Assembly: GCA_947175285.1 (NCBI GenBank)
Contig: CAMWMM010000280.1
Span: 1 to 6,679, forward strand
DNA: 6,679 bases
Direction: 5' to 3'
Source of the DNA: an uncultured Lachnospiraceae bacterium
Lineage (GTDB): Bacteria > Bacillota_A > Clostridia > Lachnospirales > Lachnospiraceae
In this document: positions 1 to 5,890 of the stretch, piece after piece
Position numbering within the stretch: position 1 is the stretch's first letter
Layout of the letters: each line of letters opens with the position of its first letter
The notes under the pieces: generated by a model
Seen by the model: only the letters and a program-made list of their open reading frames with translations
The model's database searches: none
What the model was told of the DNA's origin: nothing
Translations under genes and position numbers: made by a program

Positions 1-847
1 ATACCAATATCTAGTACTCTATATATCCTGTAACAAAGCATTTTTATTTTTCTTATTTATTTTATGCAATTCTTTTTTATCTTCTGATGAGTTTATAAAA
101 ACATATGGGATGATCGAACATGGTAACCGAATTTCACAATATGCGCAATTGTCCTTATTGCCAGAAAAATTTTCGTTTGAGCAATACATAGGTGCTTTTT
201 GGGAAAGTTCTGATTTTTGGTATTATTTTTGGAATAGTGTCGGGATAAGTGGTTTTATCGCAGTAGGGACGGTTGTAGTATCAACAGGAGGAGCATATGC
301 ACTTTCAAAGCTTCATTTTCCCGGTAAACGGTTAGTTCTCTTAAGTGTTATTCTTATTATGATGTTACCATATCAGATTATGCTTGCGCCTCAGATGATG
401 ATGATGGACAAAATAGGGCTTTTGAATCACAATGCTTCAGTTATTTTGCCCAATATATTTACAACATTTGGTGTGTATTTACTTTATCAGTTTATGCAGA
501 ATATACCTGAGGAATGTTTGGAAGCAGCGCAGATGGATGGTGCAGGACATATTCATATTTTCTTTAAAATTGTATTGCCACAAGTTAAGGATGGAATCAG
601 TGCTTTATTGATTCTGAATCTGATTGATACATGGAATCTTGTGGAGCAACCGTTACTATTTTTGGATAATCAGTATCAGTACCCACTGTCCGTTATTTTA
701 TCGGAAGGAGAAACACTGATTGAGAATCATGTGTTTGCCTGTTGTGTCATATTTGTGATTCCTATTTTATTGGTTTTTCTAGCCTGCAAAGATAGTTTAT
801 TAAATGGGATAAGTAGTTCTGTACTGAATATAGAAGTTGAGATTTAG
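1..847 (+). CDS. Carbohydrate ABC transporter permease, MalG/CUT1 type (5' end outside window)
   Basis: This is an inner-membrane permease of a sugar importer, which passes substrate from a lipid-anchored binding protein and couples to a cytoplasmic ATPase. The frame is open from base 2 with no stop and no usable start, giving 281 residues in the window. The first ATG (base 110, residue 37) is internal, because the preceding residues form a hydrophobic helix (about 13-27) followed by S-S-D-E-F, as expected for helix 1 of this family. The permease signature loop is clear: E-A-A at 174-176, D179-G180-A181, and F-F-K-I-V-L-P ending at P193. About six membrane helices are visible, the usual number. 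The stop is TAG at 845-847. In this family the binding protein and partner permease usually lie upstream, outside this window. The substrate cannot be read from the sequence. Confidence in the family is high. Confidence 0.93.
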   Translation, partial: YQYLVLYISCNKAFLFFLFILCNSFLSSDEFIKTYGMIEHGNRISQYAQLSLLPEKFSFEQYIGAFWESSDFWYYFWNSVGISGFIAVGTVVVSTGGAYALSKLHFPGKRLVLLSVILIMMLPYQIMLAPQMMMMDKIGLLNHNASVILPNIFTTFGVYLLYQFMQNIPEECLEAAQMDGAGHIHIFFKIVLPQVKDGISALLILNLIDTWNLVEQPLLFLDNQYQYPLSVILSEGETLIENHVFACCVIFVIPILLVFLACKDSLLNGISSSVLNIEVEI

Positions 848-944
848 TTCACTTCTGGTAAGGAGTGGAATTGTAGGAGATATATGTAGTAAAATAGTAA
901 ATAGCAAAGTATAAACTTACTAAAACAAAGAGGAGGTAAAAAAT

Positions 945-1226
945 ATGAACAATGAAAGGATGCCAATAAATTTGTACACTATAGACTTTGGTGAGGGCAA
1001 TAAGGAGTTGACGGAAGAGGAATTCAAAAAGCAAAAGCGAGAGGATTGTAAACCATGGGAATTATTGGTTGGTGTATGTGTTATATTTTGTTTCATATTT
1101 ATATATATTAATGTTCGATTACCTGAAGCGATTACAGTTTGGGGATGGATTTTTTTGTACCTATTGCTAACTGTTTTATCTGTATTAAGCTTTTTTAAAA
1201 TTAAAAAAATTATGAAAGCAAGATAA
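945..1226 (+). CDS. Small two-helix membrane protein, unknown function
   Basis: I do not recognise this 93-residue protein. The start is well supported: AGGAGG at 931-936 stands 8 bases before ATG 945. The first 37 or so residues are hydrophilic and charged (an E/K-rich stretch around residues 19-33). Two hydrophobic segments follow, at about 40-55 and 66-82, joined by a short loop, and the protein ends in a basic tail (K-I-K-K-I-M-K-A-R). The positive-inside rule suggests that both termini are cytoplasmic. It lies 97 bases after the permease stop with no clear terminator between, so it may be read through from the sugar operon, but nothing ties it to transport. It could be a small regulatory or accessory membrane protein. 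That it is a real gene is likely from its ribosome binding site and composition; its function is unknown. Confidence 0.7.
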   Translation: MNNERMPINLYTIDFGEGNKELTEEEFKKQKREDCKPWELLVGVCVIFCFIFIYINVRLPEAITVWGWIFLYLLLTVLSVLSFFKIKKIMKAR

Positions 1227-1242
1227 ATAAAAAATCTATTCG

Positions 1243-1389
1243 ATGGAAGTGTCTGATCTGGAAGTAGGTATAAAAGTGACTGCGGCAGACGTTTGGTTGT
1301 ATGGTTTAGAGAGTAGGGTGTCTTGCATCAATAGCATAACAAGGGAAGCGGTTTCTGCGGCTTATGAGAAAAACTTTGTGGAAGCATAA
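1243..1389 (+). other. Short open frame, possible gene remnant
   Basis: An ATG at 1243 opens a 48-codon frame ending in TAA at 1387-1389. The translation (M-E-V-S-D-L-E-V-G-I-K-V..., ending A-A-Y-E-K-N-F-V-E-A) has protein-like composition but matches no family I know. No ribosome binding site precedes it; only A/T-rich sequence is seen. A second protein-like piece in a different frame lies at about 1397-1473 (K-E-K-K-A-A-L-I-D-K-E). Two short coding-like pieces in different frames fit a decayed gene better than a small functional one. The rest of the 1227-1497 gap holds only the promoter of the next gene. Confidence 0.2.
1318..1333 (+). repeat. 16-base near-repeat, copy A
   Basis: GTGTCTTGCATCAATA matches 1455-1470 at 15 of 16 bases, 137 bases upstream. 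It falls inside the possible gene remnant. Confidence 0.5.
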
Positions 1390-1443
1390 GACATATGAAA
1401 GAAAAATGCCCGGATTTATTATAAGGAGAAAAAGGCGGCTCTG

Positions 1444-1474
1444 ATTGATAAAGAGTGTCTTGTATCAATATAAC
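1444..1474 (+). promoter_or_regulatory. Sigma-A-type promoter with overlapping inverted repeat, upstream of the lipoprotein gene
   Basis: TTGATA at 1445-1450 and TATAAC at 1469-1474 each match the -35 and -10 consensus at five of six positions, with an 18-base spacer. Transcription would begin near 1480-1482, just before the ribosome binding site GAAGGG (1482-1487) of the lipoprotein gene, giving a very short leader. The -35 box is one arm of a perfect 7-bp inverted repeat: ATTGATA at 1444-1450 and TATCAAT at 1463-1469, separated by 12 bases. An inverted repeat over the -35 box and spacer is a plausible repressor site, but no regulator is identified. Confidence 0.55.
1455..1470 (+). repeat. 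16-base near-repeat, copy B, within the lipoprotein promoter
   Basis: GTGTCTTGTATCAATA spans most of the promoter spacer and the start of the -10 box, and includes the right arm of the inverted repeat. It matches 1318-1333 with one mismatch. Confidence 0.5.
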
Positions 1475-1497
1475 TGACAGTGAAGGGAACATTTTAT

Positions 1498-2775
1498 ATG
1501 AAAAAATCAATTATAGGAGTTTTAACTTTGCTATGGGTAAGCATGATAATACTGGGAGGGTGTTCTTCTTCTCCTAAAGCAAAGATTTTTTCGATTGAAA
1601 GTCCTCAAAAAATCACAGTCACATCTATAAGTGGAGAGAAGATTGAAGTTATTGATGAAGATATAAAACAGCAAATAACAGACAATATAACATCTATTCA
1701 GTTTGAAAGAGGAGAATCGAGCAAAGATACGAATGGCTTCGGACCTATGATTTCATGGTACAATTCAAATGGAGATGTGATAGAAACTATCTCCGTCATG
1801 AGTAATGACACTATCATATACAATAGTTATTTTTGGACAGCTATTAACGGAAGTATTGATATGGAAGTAATAAATGCTACTCTATCAACAGATACAGAGG
1901 AAAACATAGCAACAGATGGTGTTGTAGTCTATCCGGCAGCGATTATGGTAAATGACACAGTTTATCTGGTGGAGGGCGATCCTATGCCCGCAGAAGTTGA
2001 TGAAAGCGCGATTATTGGATATACAGAGTCATATACAGGTACTTTTCCAGAGAATAACGGAGAGACTAATTTTAATCCTGAATTGGGAATGCCATATGCG
2101 CAGGTGGAAGGCGGAATAGCGGTTTTATATAGGAACGAATGGTATTTAGGCACTCCATTTTCTAATGAAAATACCATTACCTTTACTGGGATAATCATTG
2201 ACCACACTGTTGAGCCATTAGTGCCTGTGATTTGTGTAAAGACGCTGGATGAAGAGGTAATTCCGTATGAAGCGGTATTTTTTGAATTGCCAGAAGGCGA
2301 AGAAGATTGGGCATTAAAGATAGGTGCGGTAGTGCTCATTACTTGTTCCGGTGGTTTTACAGAGCCAGCACCGCACTATGGAACACTGATCTCTATAAAT
2401 GATGCAGATACAGATGTATTTTCCCCGTTGGACGGAGTAACGATGGAAGTAACGGAATGCTCCAATACCAGCGTGACTATCAAAATTACGAATGATACAG
2501 ATAAGGATATAGAGTGCGGATCGGATTTCTGTCTCAAAATGCAGGATGAAGAAACAGGAGAGTGGAGGGAACTGGATGAAGTAATTGACAATGCTGCTTT
2601 TACTTTAGAGGCATATATGATTCAAAAAGATTCTCCCTATGAAAAGGTAATTAACTTTGAGTGGCTTTATGGAAAGCTGGAACCGGGCAGATACCGTATT
2701 GTAAAAACTATTACGGATTTTAGAGGAACCGGGGATTATACAGATTATACATATATGGCGGAATTTAGTATTTAA
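1498..2775 (+). CDS. Multidomain secreted lipoprotein with C-terminal bacterial Ig-like domain
   Basis: A 425-residue protein predicted to be anchored to the outer face of the membrane. The start is ATG 1498, preceded by GAAGGG at 1482-1487. The GTG at 1480 is rejected because it lies at the expected transcription start and in front of this ribosome binding site. The signal peptide is M-K-K-S plus a hydrophobic core, with lipobox L-G-G-C at 19-22, so Cys22 should be lipidated. Residues 25-135 are an acidic domain that I cannot name. Residues 142-218 match a repeatedly seen Clostridia module (Y-P-A-A-I-M-V-N-D..., then G-M-P-Y-A-Q-V-E-G-G-I-A-V-L at 197-210). Residues 225-306 look like a small beta-barrel of the DUF3221 sort. 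Residues 312-425 resemble the Ig-like domain often labelled Big_14, with W-L-Y-G at 389-392 and P-G-R-Y-R-I-V-K after it. No catalytic motif is visible; a binding or sensing role is inferred. It probably shares a transcript with the following YARHG gene. Confidence 0.85.
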   Translation: MKKSIIGVLTLLWVSMIILGGCSSSPKAKIFSIESPQKITVTSISGEKIEVIDEDIKQQITDNITSIQFERGESSKDTNGFGPMISWYNSNGDVIETISVMSNDTIIYNSYFWTAINGSIDMEVINATLSTDTEENIATDGVVVYPAAIMVNDTVYLVEGDPMPAEVDESAIIGYTESYTGTFPENNGETNFNPELGMPYAQVEGGIAVLYRNEWYLGTPFSNENTITFTGIIIDHTVEPLVPVICVKTLDEEVIPYEAVFFELPEGEEDWALKIGAVVLITCSGGFTEPAPHYGTLISINDADTDVFSPLDGVTMEVTECSNTSVTIKITNDTDKDIECGSDFCLKMQDEETGEWRELDEVIDNAAFTLEAYMIQKDSPYEKVINFEWLYGKLEPGRYRIVKTITDFRGTGDYTDYTYMAEFSI

Positions 2776-2892
2776 AGGAAAAGTGCAGTACAGGATGAAT
2801 GAGGTATAGAAAATGTTAAGATACAAGACAGCATCACCTATGATGAGTACAGCGGTTATTGGTCTTATGAAGGAAAAACACATGAACAGATT

Positions 2893-3627
2893 TTGGCAGA
2901 GGGAGGAATTGAATTATCTTGTACGATTACGGGAGATGATCAATTTTCAGGAACACTTTTTTCACAACAGGAAATATCGCAGCGATTTGCATCTATTGAG
3001 GATATTAGCGGGAAAATAGAACAGGCAGAAATATATTTTGATTATACTGATGACGAATGGGGAAACAGTGGAACATTACATATCCAGTTTTTGAGTGACA
3101 GCATATATGTAGAAATACTCAATTATAAGAAGGCAGACAATGGCAGTGATTACGGTATCAATGGTTCTTTTGAGTTAATAAGAGAAAAAGAAGACGTTGA
3201 AGATAATAAGAATGTGGTTTATCCGAGCTATAATTCATCATGGACTGAGGAAGAAATTATAAATGCAATCAATGAGAGAAGCCAATATTACAGAGCCAGT
3301 GCCTATTATTCTGAAATAATTGATTATTGGGAAAATGCCAGAGAAGTACGGGATATTTCAAATGTAATTGAACCGTTGTTTGAAACAGATAAGAAATACT
3401 ATACAAAAGAGGAATTTGAAAATGAGCCAATGTTGGTAATCCATTTAGCCAAAAATGAAATATATGCAAGACATGGTTATATATTTACTAACGAAGATTT
3501 ATATAATTATTTTATGGGGTGCATTTGGTATAGTCCAACTTGTGAAAGCGCGGATTTTGATGATGATGTATTTAACGAATTTGAAAGGGCGAATCTTGAA
3601 ATACTGGCTGATTTAGATAATTATTAG
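2893..3627 (+). CDS. YARHG domain protein, probably truncated at the 5' end
   Basis: The sole start-like codon in frame is TTG 2893 (244 residues), but it has no proper ribosome binding site. The coding signal clearly begins earlier: the frame is open back to a TGA at 2800-2802, and the 30 codons before 2893 read as normal protein (D-S-I-T-Y-D-E-Y-S-G-Y-W-S-Y-E-G). The C-terminal third carries the YARHG domain: Y-A-R-H-G at residues 191-195, preceded by Y-T-K-E-E-F and followed by an aromatic stretch with W-Y-S-P and an acidic end with F-E-R-A-N-L-E-I-L. In known proteins this domain is extracellular, usually behind a signal peptide or membrane helix. None is present here, and the gene starts 27 bases after the lipoprotein stop, in the same frame. 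The best reading is a secreted protein gene that lost its first part by deletion. A functional version using an unusual start is possible. Its function is unknown. Confidence 0.72.
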   Translation: MAEGGIELSCTITGDDQFSGTLFSQQEISQRFASIEDISGKIEQAEIYFDYTDDEWGNSGTLHIQFLSDSIYVEILNYKKADNGSDYGINGSFELIREKEDVEDNKNVVYPSYNSSWTEEEIINAINERSQYYRASAYYSEIIDYWENAREVRDISNVIEPLFETDKKYYTKEEFENEPMLVIHLAKNEIYARHGYIFTNEDLYNYFMGCIWYSPTCESADFDDDVFNEFERANLEILADLDNY

Positions 3628-3725
3628 AATTTATCAGAGAAAAAATACAAGGCTTTCATAATAAGAGTAATCTGCTTAGCACACCGGTCATTTAAGAAAA
3701 AGTAATAAAATTTTTAGAAATTAAG

Positions 3726-3762
3726 AAAACCAATAGTTTCAATCTGATTCTATTGGTTTTTT
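3726..3762 (+). terminator. Rho-independent terminator after the YARHG gene
   Basis: An 11-bp perfect stem is formed by AAAACCAATAG at 3726-3736 and CTATTGGTTTT at 3750-3760. The loop has 13 bases, and the T run continues to 3762. It lies about 100 bases after the YARHG stop and before the sigma factor gene, so it separates the two transcription units. Confidence 0.85.
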
Positions 3763-3828
3763 ACAATTCCCTAAGTGGTAACAACATATATAATAAACCG
3801 GAAGGCAATAACTTTTTGCATATTAGAC

Positions 3829-3856
3829 TGTAACAAAAATTGACATAGTTACTCTT
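3829..3856 (+). promoter_or_regulatory. Candidate autoregulatory ECF promoter upstream of the sigma gene
   Basis: TGTAAC at 3829-3834 resembles the A-A-C-containing -35 element of many ECF sigma promoters. About 16 bases later comes ACTCTT (3851-3856), which is a poor match to usual ECF -10 elements. GTAAC (3830-3834) and GTTAC (3848-3852) form a 5-bp inverted repeat. The position, directly upstream of the sigma factor ribosome binding site, suits self-regulation, which is common in this family. The remainder of 3628-3881 shows only the terminator and A/T-rich sequence. Confidence 0.25.
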
Positions 3857-3881
3857 ATCCTTGAGGGGAGGTGAGTGGAGA

Positions 3882-4385
3882 TTGAACGATTCTGATTTTA
3901 ACGAAATATACGCTCTATACTTTCAAGATGTCTATAAGTTTTTATTGGCACTTTGTCATGAAGAAGAACTTGCAGAAGAATTAACACAAGACACTTTCTT
4001 TAAGGCAATGAAAAACTATGAGAGTTTTCGCGGAGACTGTAAAATATCAACGTGGCTTTGTCAAATAGCAAAACATTCCTTTTTCCTATATGATAAACGC
4101 AGAAAGAGAAATGTCGATCTTGACGCTGTTTCTAATGAACTTGCTGATGATACAAATTCAATCGAAATTCTGCTTGGACAAAAGGAACAAGCCTTTGAAA
4201 TACACAAACTGCTTCATCATTTACCAGAGCCGTTCAAAGAAGTGTTTTCCCTGCGTGTTCTTGGAGAATTATCATTTCGTGACATTGCGAAACTTTTTGA
4301 CAAAACTGAAAGCTGGGCAAGGGTTACTTTTCATCGGGCTAAACTGAAACTTATTGAGCAGATAAAGGAGGAAGAATATGACTAA
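3882..4385 (+). CDS. ECF-family RNA polymerase sigma factor
   Basis: A 167-residue alternative sigma factor that directs RNA polymerase to a specific set of promoters. Region 2 spans about residues 6-76, with L-T-Q-D-T-F at 34-39 and F-R-G-D-C-K-I-S-T-W-L at 49-59, the stretch that binds core polymerase and the -10 element. Region 4 spans about 109-160, with L-P-E-P-F-K-E-V-F at 114-122 and a helix-turn-helix at about 131-152 ending S-W-A-R-V-T-F-H-R-A-K. The length is typical of the family. I place the start at TTG 3882, because GGGAGG at 3866-3871 stands 10 bases ahead and the protein then begins like its relatives. An earlier in-frame TTG at 3861 would place the ribosome binding site inside the gene. 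The stop overlaps the anti-sigma start (ATGACTAA, 4378-4385), indicating coupled translation. Target genes are not evident in the window. Confidence 0.95.
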   Translation: MNDSDFNEIYALYFQDVYKFLLALCHEEELAEELTQDTFFKAMKNYESFRGDCKISTWLCQIAKHSFFLYDKRRKRNVDLDAVSNELADDTNSIEILLGQKEQAFEIHKLLHHLPEPFKEVFSLRVLGELSFRDIAKLFDKTESWARVTFHRAKLKLIEQIKEEEYD

Positions 4386-5013
4386 GGTTTCATGCGATAT
4401 TATTCAAGATATGCTGCCGCTTTATTGTGACGATGTATGTTCAGCGGACAGTAGAAAAATGATTGAAGAACATTTACCGGGATGTGAAGTTTGTTCTAAT
4501 ATACTTCACCAACTAAAGAGTGAATACACGGTTAGTGTAAAAGAAAGAGAGGAAAATAAAGAGGATAGTGCTGTATTAGGCCAAATGGCACATTCATGGA
4601 AACATTCGCTTTTTAAATCTTTCCTGATAGGTATATCAATCGCAACGATTGTGCTTTCAGTTGTCTTTGGAACGTACTATGTACTATTTGAATATCAGGG
4701 AAGTATGGTGTCACCCGAACAGGTTTCTATATCTGCCTATGAGTTGTCGGATACGAAGATTTCTATAAGAATGGAACTGCATGATGGATATTGCGGGGGA
4801 AGCATGGAAACTTATGTTGACGATTACGGAAATTTATATATTTCTGTTCAAAGAACTATAATCAAGGACAGACTCACAGATATGGAAAGCGAAATTATGG
4901 TTTATGGTTTTGATCAATCTGCGAAGAATTATATAGCCGTATATTATGGTACTCCTGATAATTGTAAACTTATTTGGGAACAAGGCGATAATTTACCTAT
5001 AGGTGACCAATAA
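4378..5013 (+). CDS. Membrane anti-sigma factor with zf-HC2 zinc finger
   Basis: A 211-residue protein expected to hold the upstream sigma factor inactive at the membrane until an external signal releases it. The N-terminal zinc-binding anti-sigma domain has Cys6 and the motif H32-x3-C36-x2-C39, preceded by the usual D-M-L-P-L-Y (11-16). Cys17 and Cys21 are further cysteines near the site. A linker rich in K and E (about 45-75) leads to one membrane helix at about 82-104. The extracellular part (105-211) is a beta-rich domain that often follows zf-HC2 in Clostridia, ending Y-Y-G-T-P-D-N-C-K-L-I-W-E. The length is normal, so the gene appears intact. The ribosome binding site AAGGAGG (4365-4371) lies inside the sigma gene, 6 bases before the start. 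The signal it senses is unknown. Confidence 0.92.
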   Translation: MTKVSCDIIQDMLPLYCDDVCSADSRKMIEEHLPGCEVCSNILHQLKSEYTVSVKEREENKEDSAVLGQMAHSWKHSLFKSFLIGISIATIVLSVVFGTYYVLFEYQGSMVSPEQVSISAYELSDTKISIRMELHDGYCGGSMETYVDDYGNLYISVQRTIIKDRLTDMESEIMVYGFDQSAKNYIAVYYGTPDNCKLIWEQGDNLPIGDQ

Positions 5014-5019
5014 ATCTAA

Positions 5020-5241
5020 TCAAAGAACAGTTACTTAAAGGGCAGTCATTTCAATGAGGTGGCTGTCTGCTATTTTGAAGATAATCTCTCCACAGACGGT
5101 ACTTTTCAAGGAACCCAATTTAATTGTAAAAACGGCGAAATCGGCATTATTGCGGAGAAAGATGAAACCTTTGTATGCAAAACTTTAATAAATGATATCG
5201 GAAATTACTTAAGCTCGTTTCCACAGTCCGCTCATGACTAA
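5020..5241 (+). pseudogene. Orphan open stretch, possible 3' remnant of a lost gene
   Basis: This frame is open from just after a TAA at 5017-5019 to a TAA at 5239-5241. It reads as plausible protein throughout, for example F-N-E-V-A-V-C-Y-F-E-D-N and later G-E-I-G-I-I-A-E-K-D-E-T-F-V. The sole start candidate is GTG 5059 (60 codons), which lacks a well-placed ribosome binding site. I recognise no family. It does not continue the anti-sigma gene, which ends as its relatives do. The 3' end of a gene removed by deletion is the simplest reading; chance is possible. The remaining bases to 5332 are A/T-rich, with no convincing terminator or promoter. Confidence 0.3.
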
Positions 5242-5321
5242 AATCCTGCTTTTCATAACAACATTTCTTTTTTTGAAACTTTTTGGTGGTTAGATTCGTA
5301 TTACTATTAGAAAAGTAAGGA

Positions 5322-5332
5322 GGATTTGAAAA
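5322..5332 (+). repeat. 11-base start-region repeat, copy A
   Basis: GGATTTGAAAA lies immediately before the TTG start of copy 1 and is identical to 5880-5890, which lies immediately before the ATG start of copy 2. It includes the end of the ribosome binding site and the spacer. Confidence 0.8.
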
Positions 5333-5887
5333 TTGAACATAAATGGAATAGGAGCAGCAGGATATCCGGCATGGCACGGAGCAAAAAAAGCACAGCAGAA
5401 TACGGCAGGGACGAGTTTTGCATCACAGTTAAGCAATGTGGCAAGTGCAAAACCACATACATCTATTGTTTACATGAAAACGGATGATATGCTGTATTCA
5501 GGCGGTAACGGAACAGGGTTGTCTTTCTATCTTAAATATGCGGAAAACTCGATAGAAGACGACCCGACAGTAATTGCAAAAGGTGTTGATGAAAATGGGG
5601 ATGAATTTGAGCAGACCATTCATATCAACAAGATTAATCCTAAATGTGCAACGATTGTGGAAATGAGGGCGTTAGAAGCGCATTTGGATGTGGATAAAAA
5701 CGGAGGACTCACTTCGCTTCCCATGGAAACCGGAATGATGAGGTTACATGACAGGACGGACTTTATGAATATGTTTGAGAAACAGATAAGCGATATGAAG
5801 TTATTAAGCCAGAAAAGGACTGCTGCATATTATCAGTACAGTATGAAGATGTATTGGGATTTTATGAATAAGAAACGGGGGATTTGA
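5333..5887 (+). CDS. Tandem paralogous family protein, copy 1 (unknown function)
   Basis: A 184-residue protein starting at TTG 5333, with AAGGAGGA (5317-5324) 8 bases before. It has no signal peptide or membrane helix, so it appears cytoplasmic or exported by a non-classical route. The N-terminus reads M-N-I-N-G-I-G, and G26-x-x-F29-A30 falls at the same positions as in copy 2. Residues 36-70 share little with copy 2. A conserved core follows at about 75-120, containing E-N-G-D-E, then K100-I-N-P-K104, and I-V-E-M-R-A-L-E-A-H-L-D-V. The C-terminus is aromatic and helical (Y-Y-Q-Y-S-M-K-M-Y-W-D-F-M-N). I believe this belongs to an uncharacterised Lachnospiraceae family, possibly the one called DUF6033, but that label is from memory and unchecked. 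It is followed after 3 bases by copy 2, so they are surely co-translated. Confidence 0.85.
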   Translation: MNINGIGAAGYPAWHGAKKAQQNTAGTSFASQLSNVASAKPHTSIVYMKTDDMLYSGGNGTGLSFYLKYAENSIEDDPTVIAKGVDENGDEFEQTIHINKINPKCATIVEMRALEAHLDVDKNGGLTSLPMETGMMRLHDRTDFMNMFEKQISDMKLLSQKRTAAYYQYSMKMYWDFMNKKRGI

Positions 5888-5890
5888 AAA
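5880..5890 (+). repeat. 11-base start-region repeat, copy B
   Basis: Identical to 5322-5332. Here the TGA inside the repeat also serves as the stop codon of copy 1, so the repeated initiation region ends one gene and starts the next. Confidence 0.8.

Noticed and set aside
848..870. Hairpin after the permease gene (TTCACTTC / GGAGTGGAA)
   Set aside because: The stem has a bulge and a G-T pair and is not followed by a T run, so it is not supported as a terminator.
1480..1497. GTG at 1480 as the lipoprotein start
   Set aside because: It coincides with the predicted transcription start and precedes the GAAGGG ribosome binding site of ATG 1498, which gives a standard M-K-K signal peptide.
2813..3019. 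68-codon + strand frame starting at ATG 2813
   Set aside because: It overlaps the YARHG frame, which has clear protein-like composition and a known domain, whereas this frame does not.
3789..3794. Perfect TATAAT after the terminator
   Set aside because: The nearest -35-like sequence (TTTACA, 3760-3765) is 23 bases away and overlaps the terminator. In A/T-rich DNA such hexamers are common.
3840..3845. Perfect TTGACA -35 box before the sigma gene
   Set aside because: No -10 box lies 16-19 bases downstream, and transcription would begin at or after the ribosome binding site.
3861..3881. TTG at 3861 as the sigma factor start
   Set aside because: It would place GGGAGG inside the coding region and add residues not typical of the family.
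4090..4347. 85-codon frame inside the sigma factor gene
   Set aside because: It is a shadow of the well-supported sigma factor reading frame.
5041..5076. Hairpin GGCAGTCA / TGGCTGTC after the anti-sigma gene
   Set aside because: Two G-T pairs, an 11-base loop and only a short interrupted T stretch (TGCTATTTT) make it too weak to call as a terminator, although it is the best candidate there.
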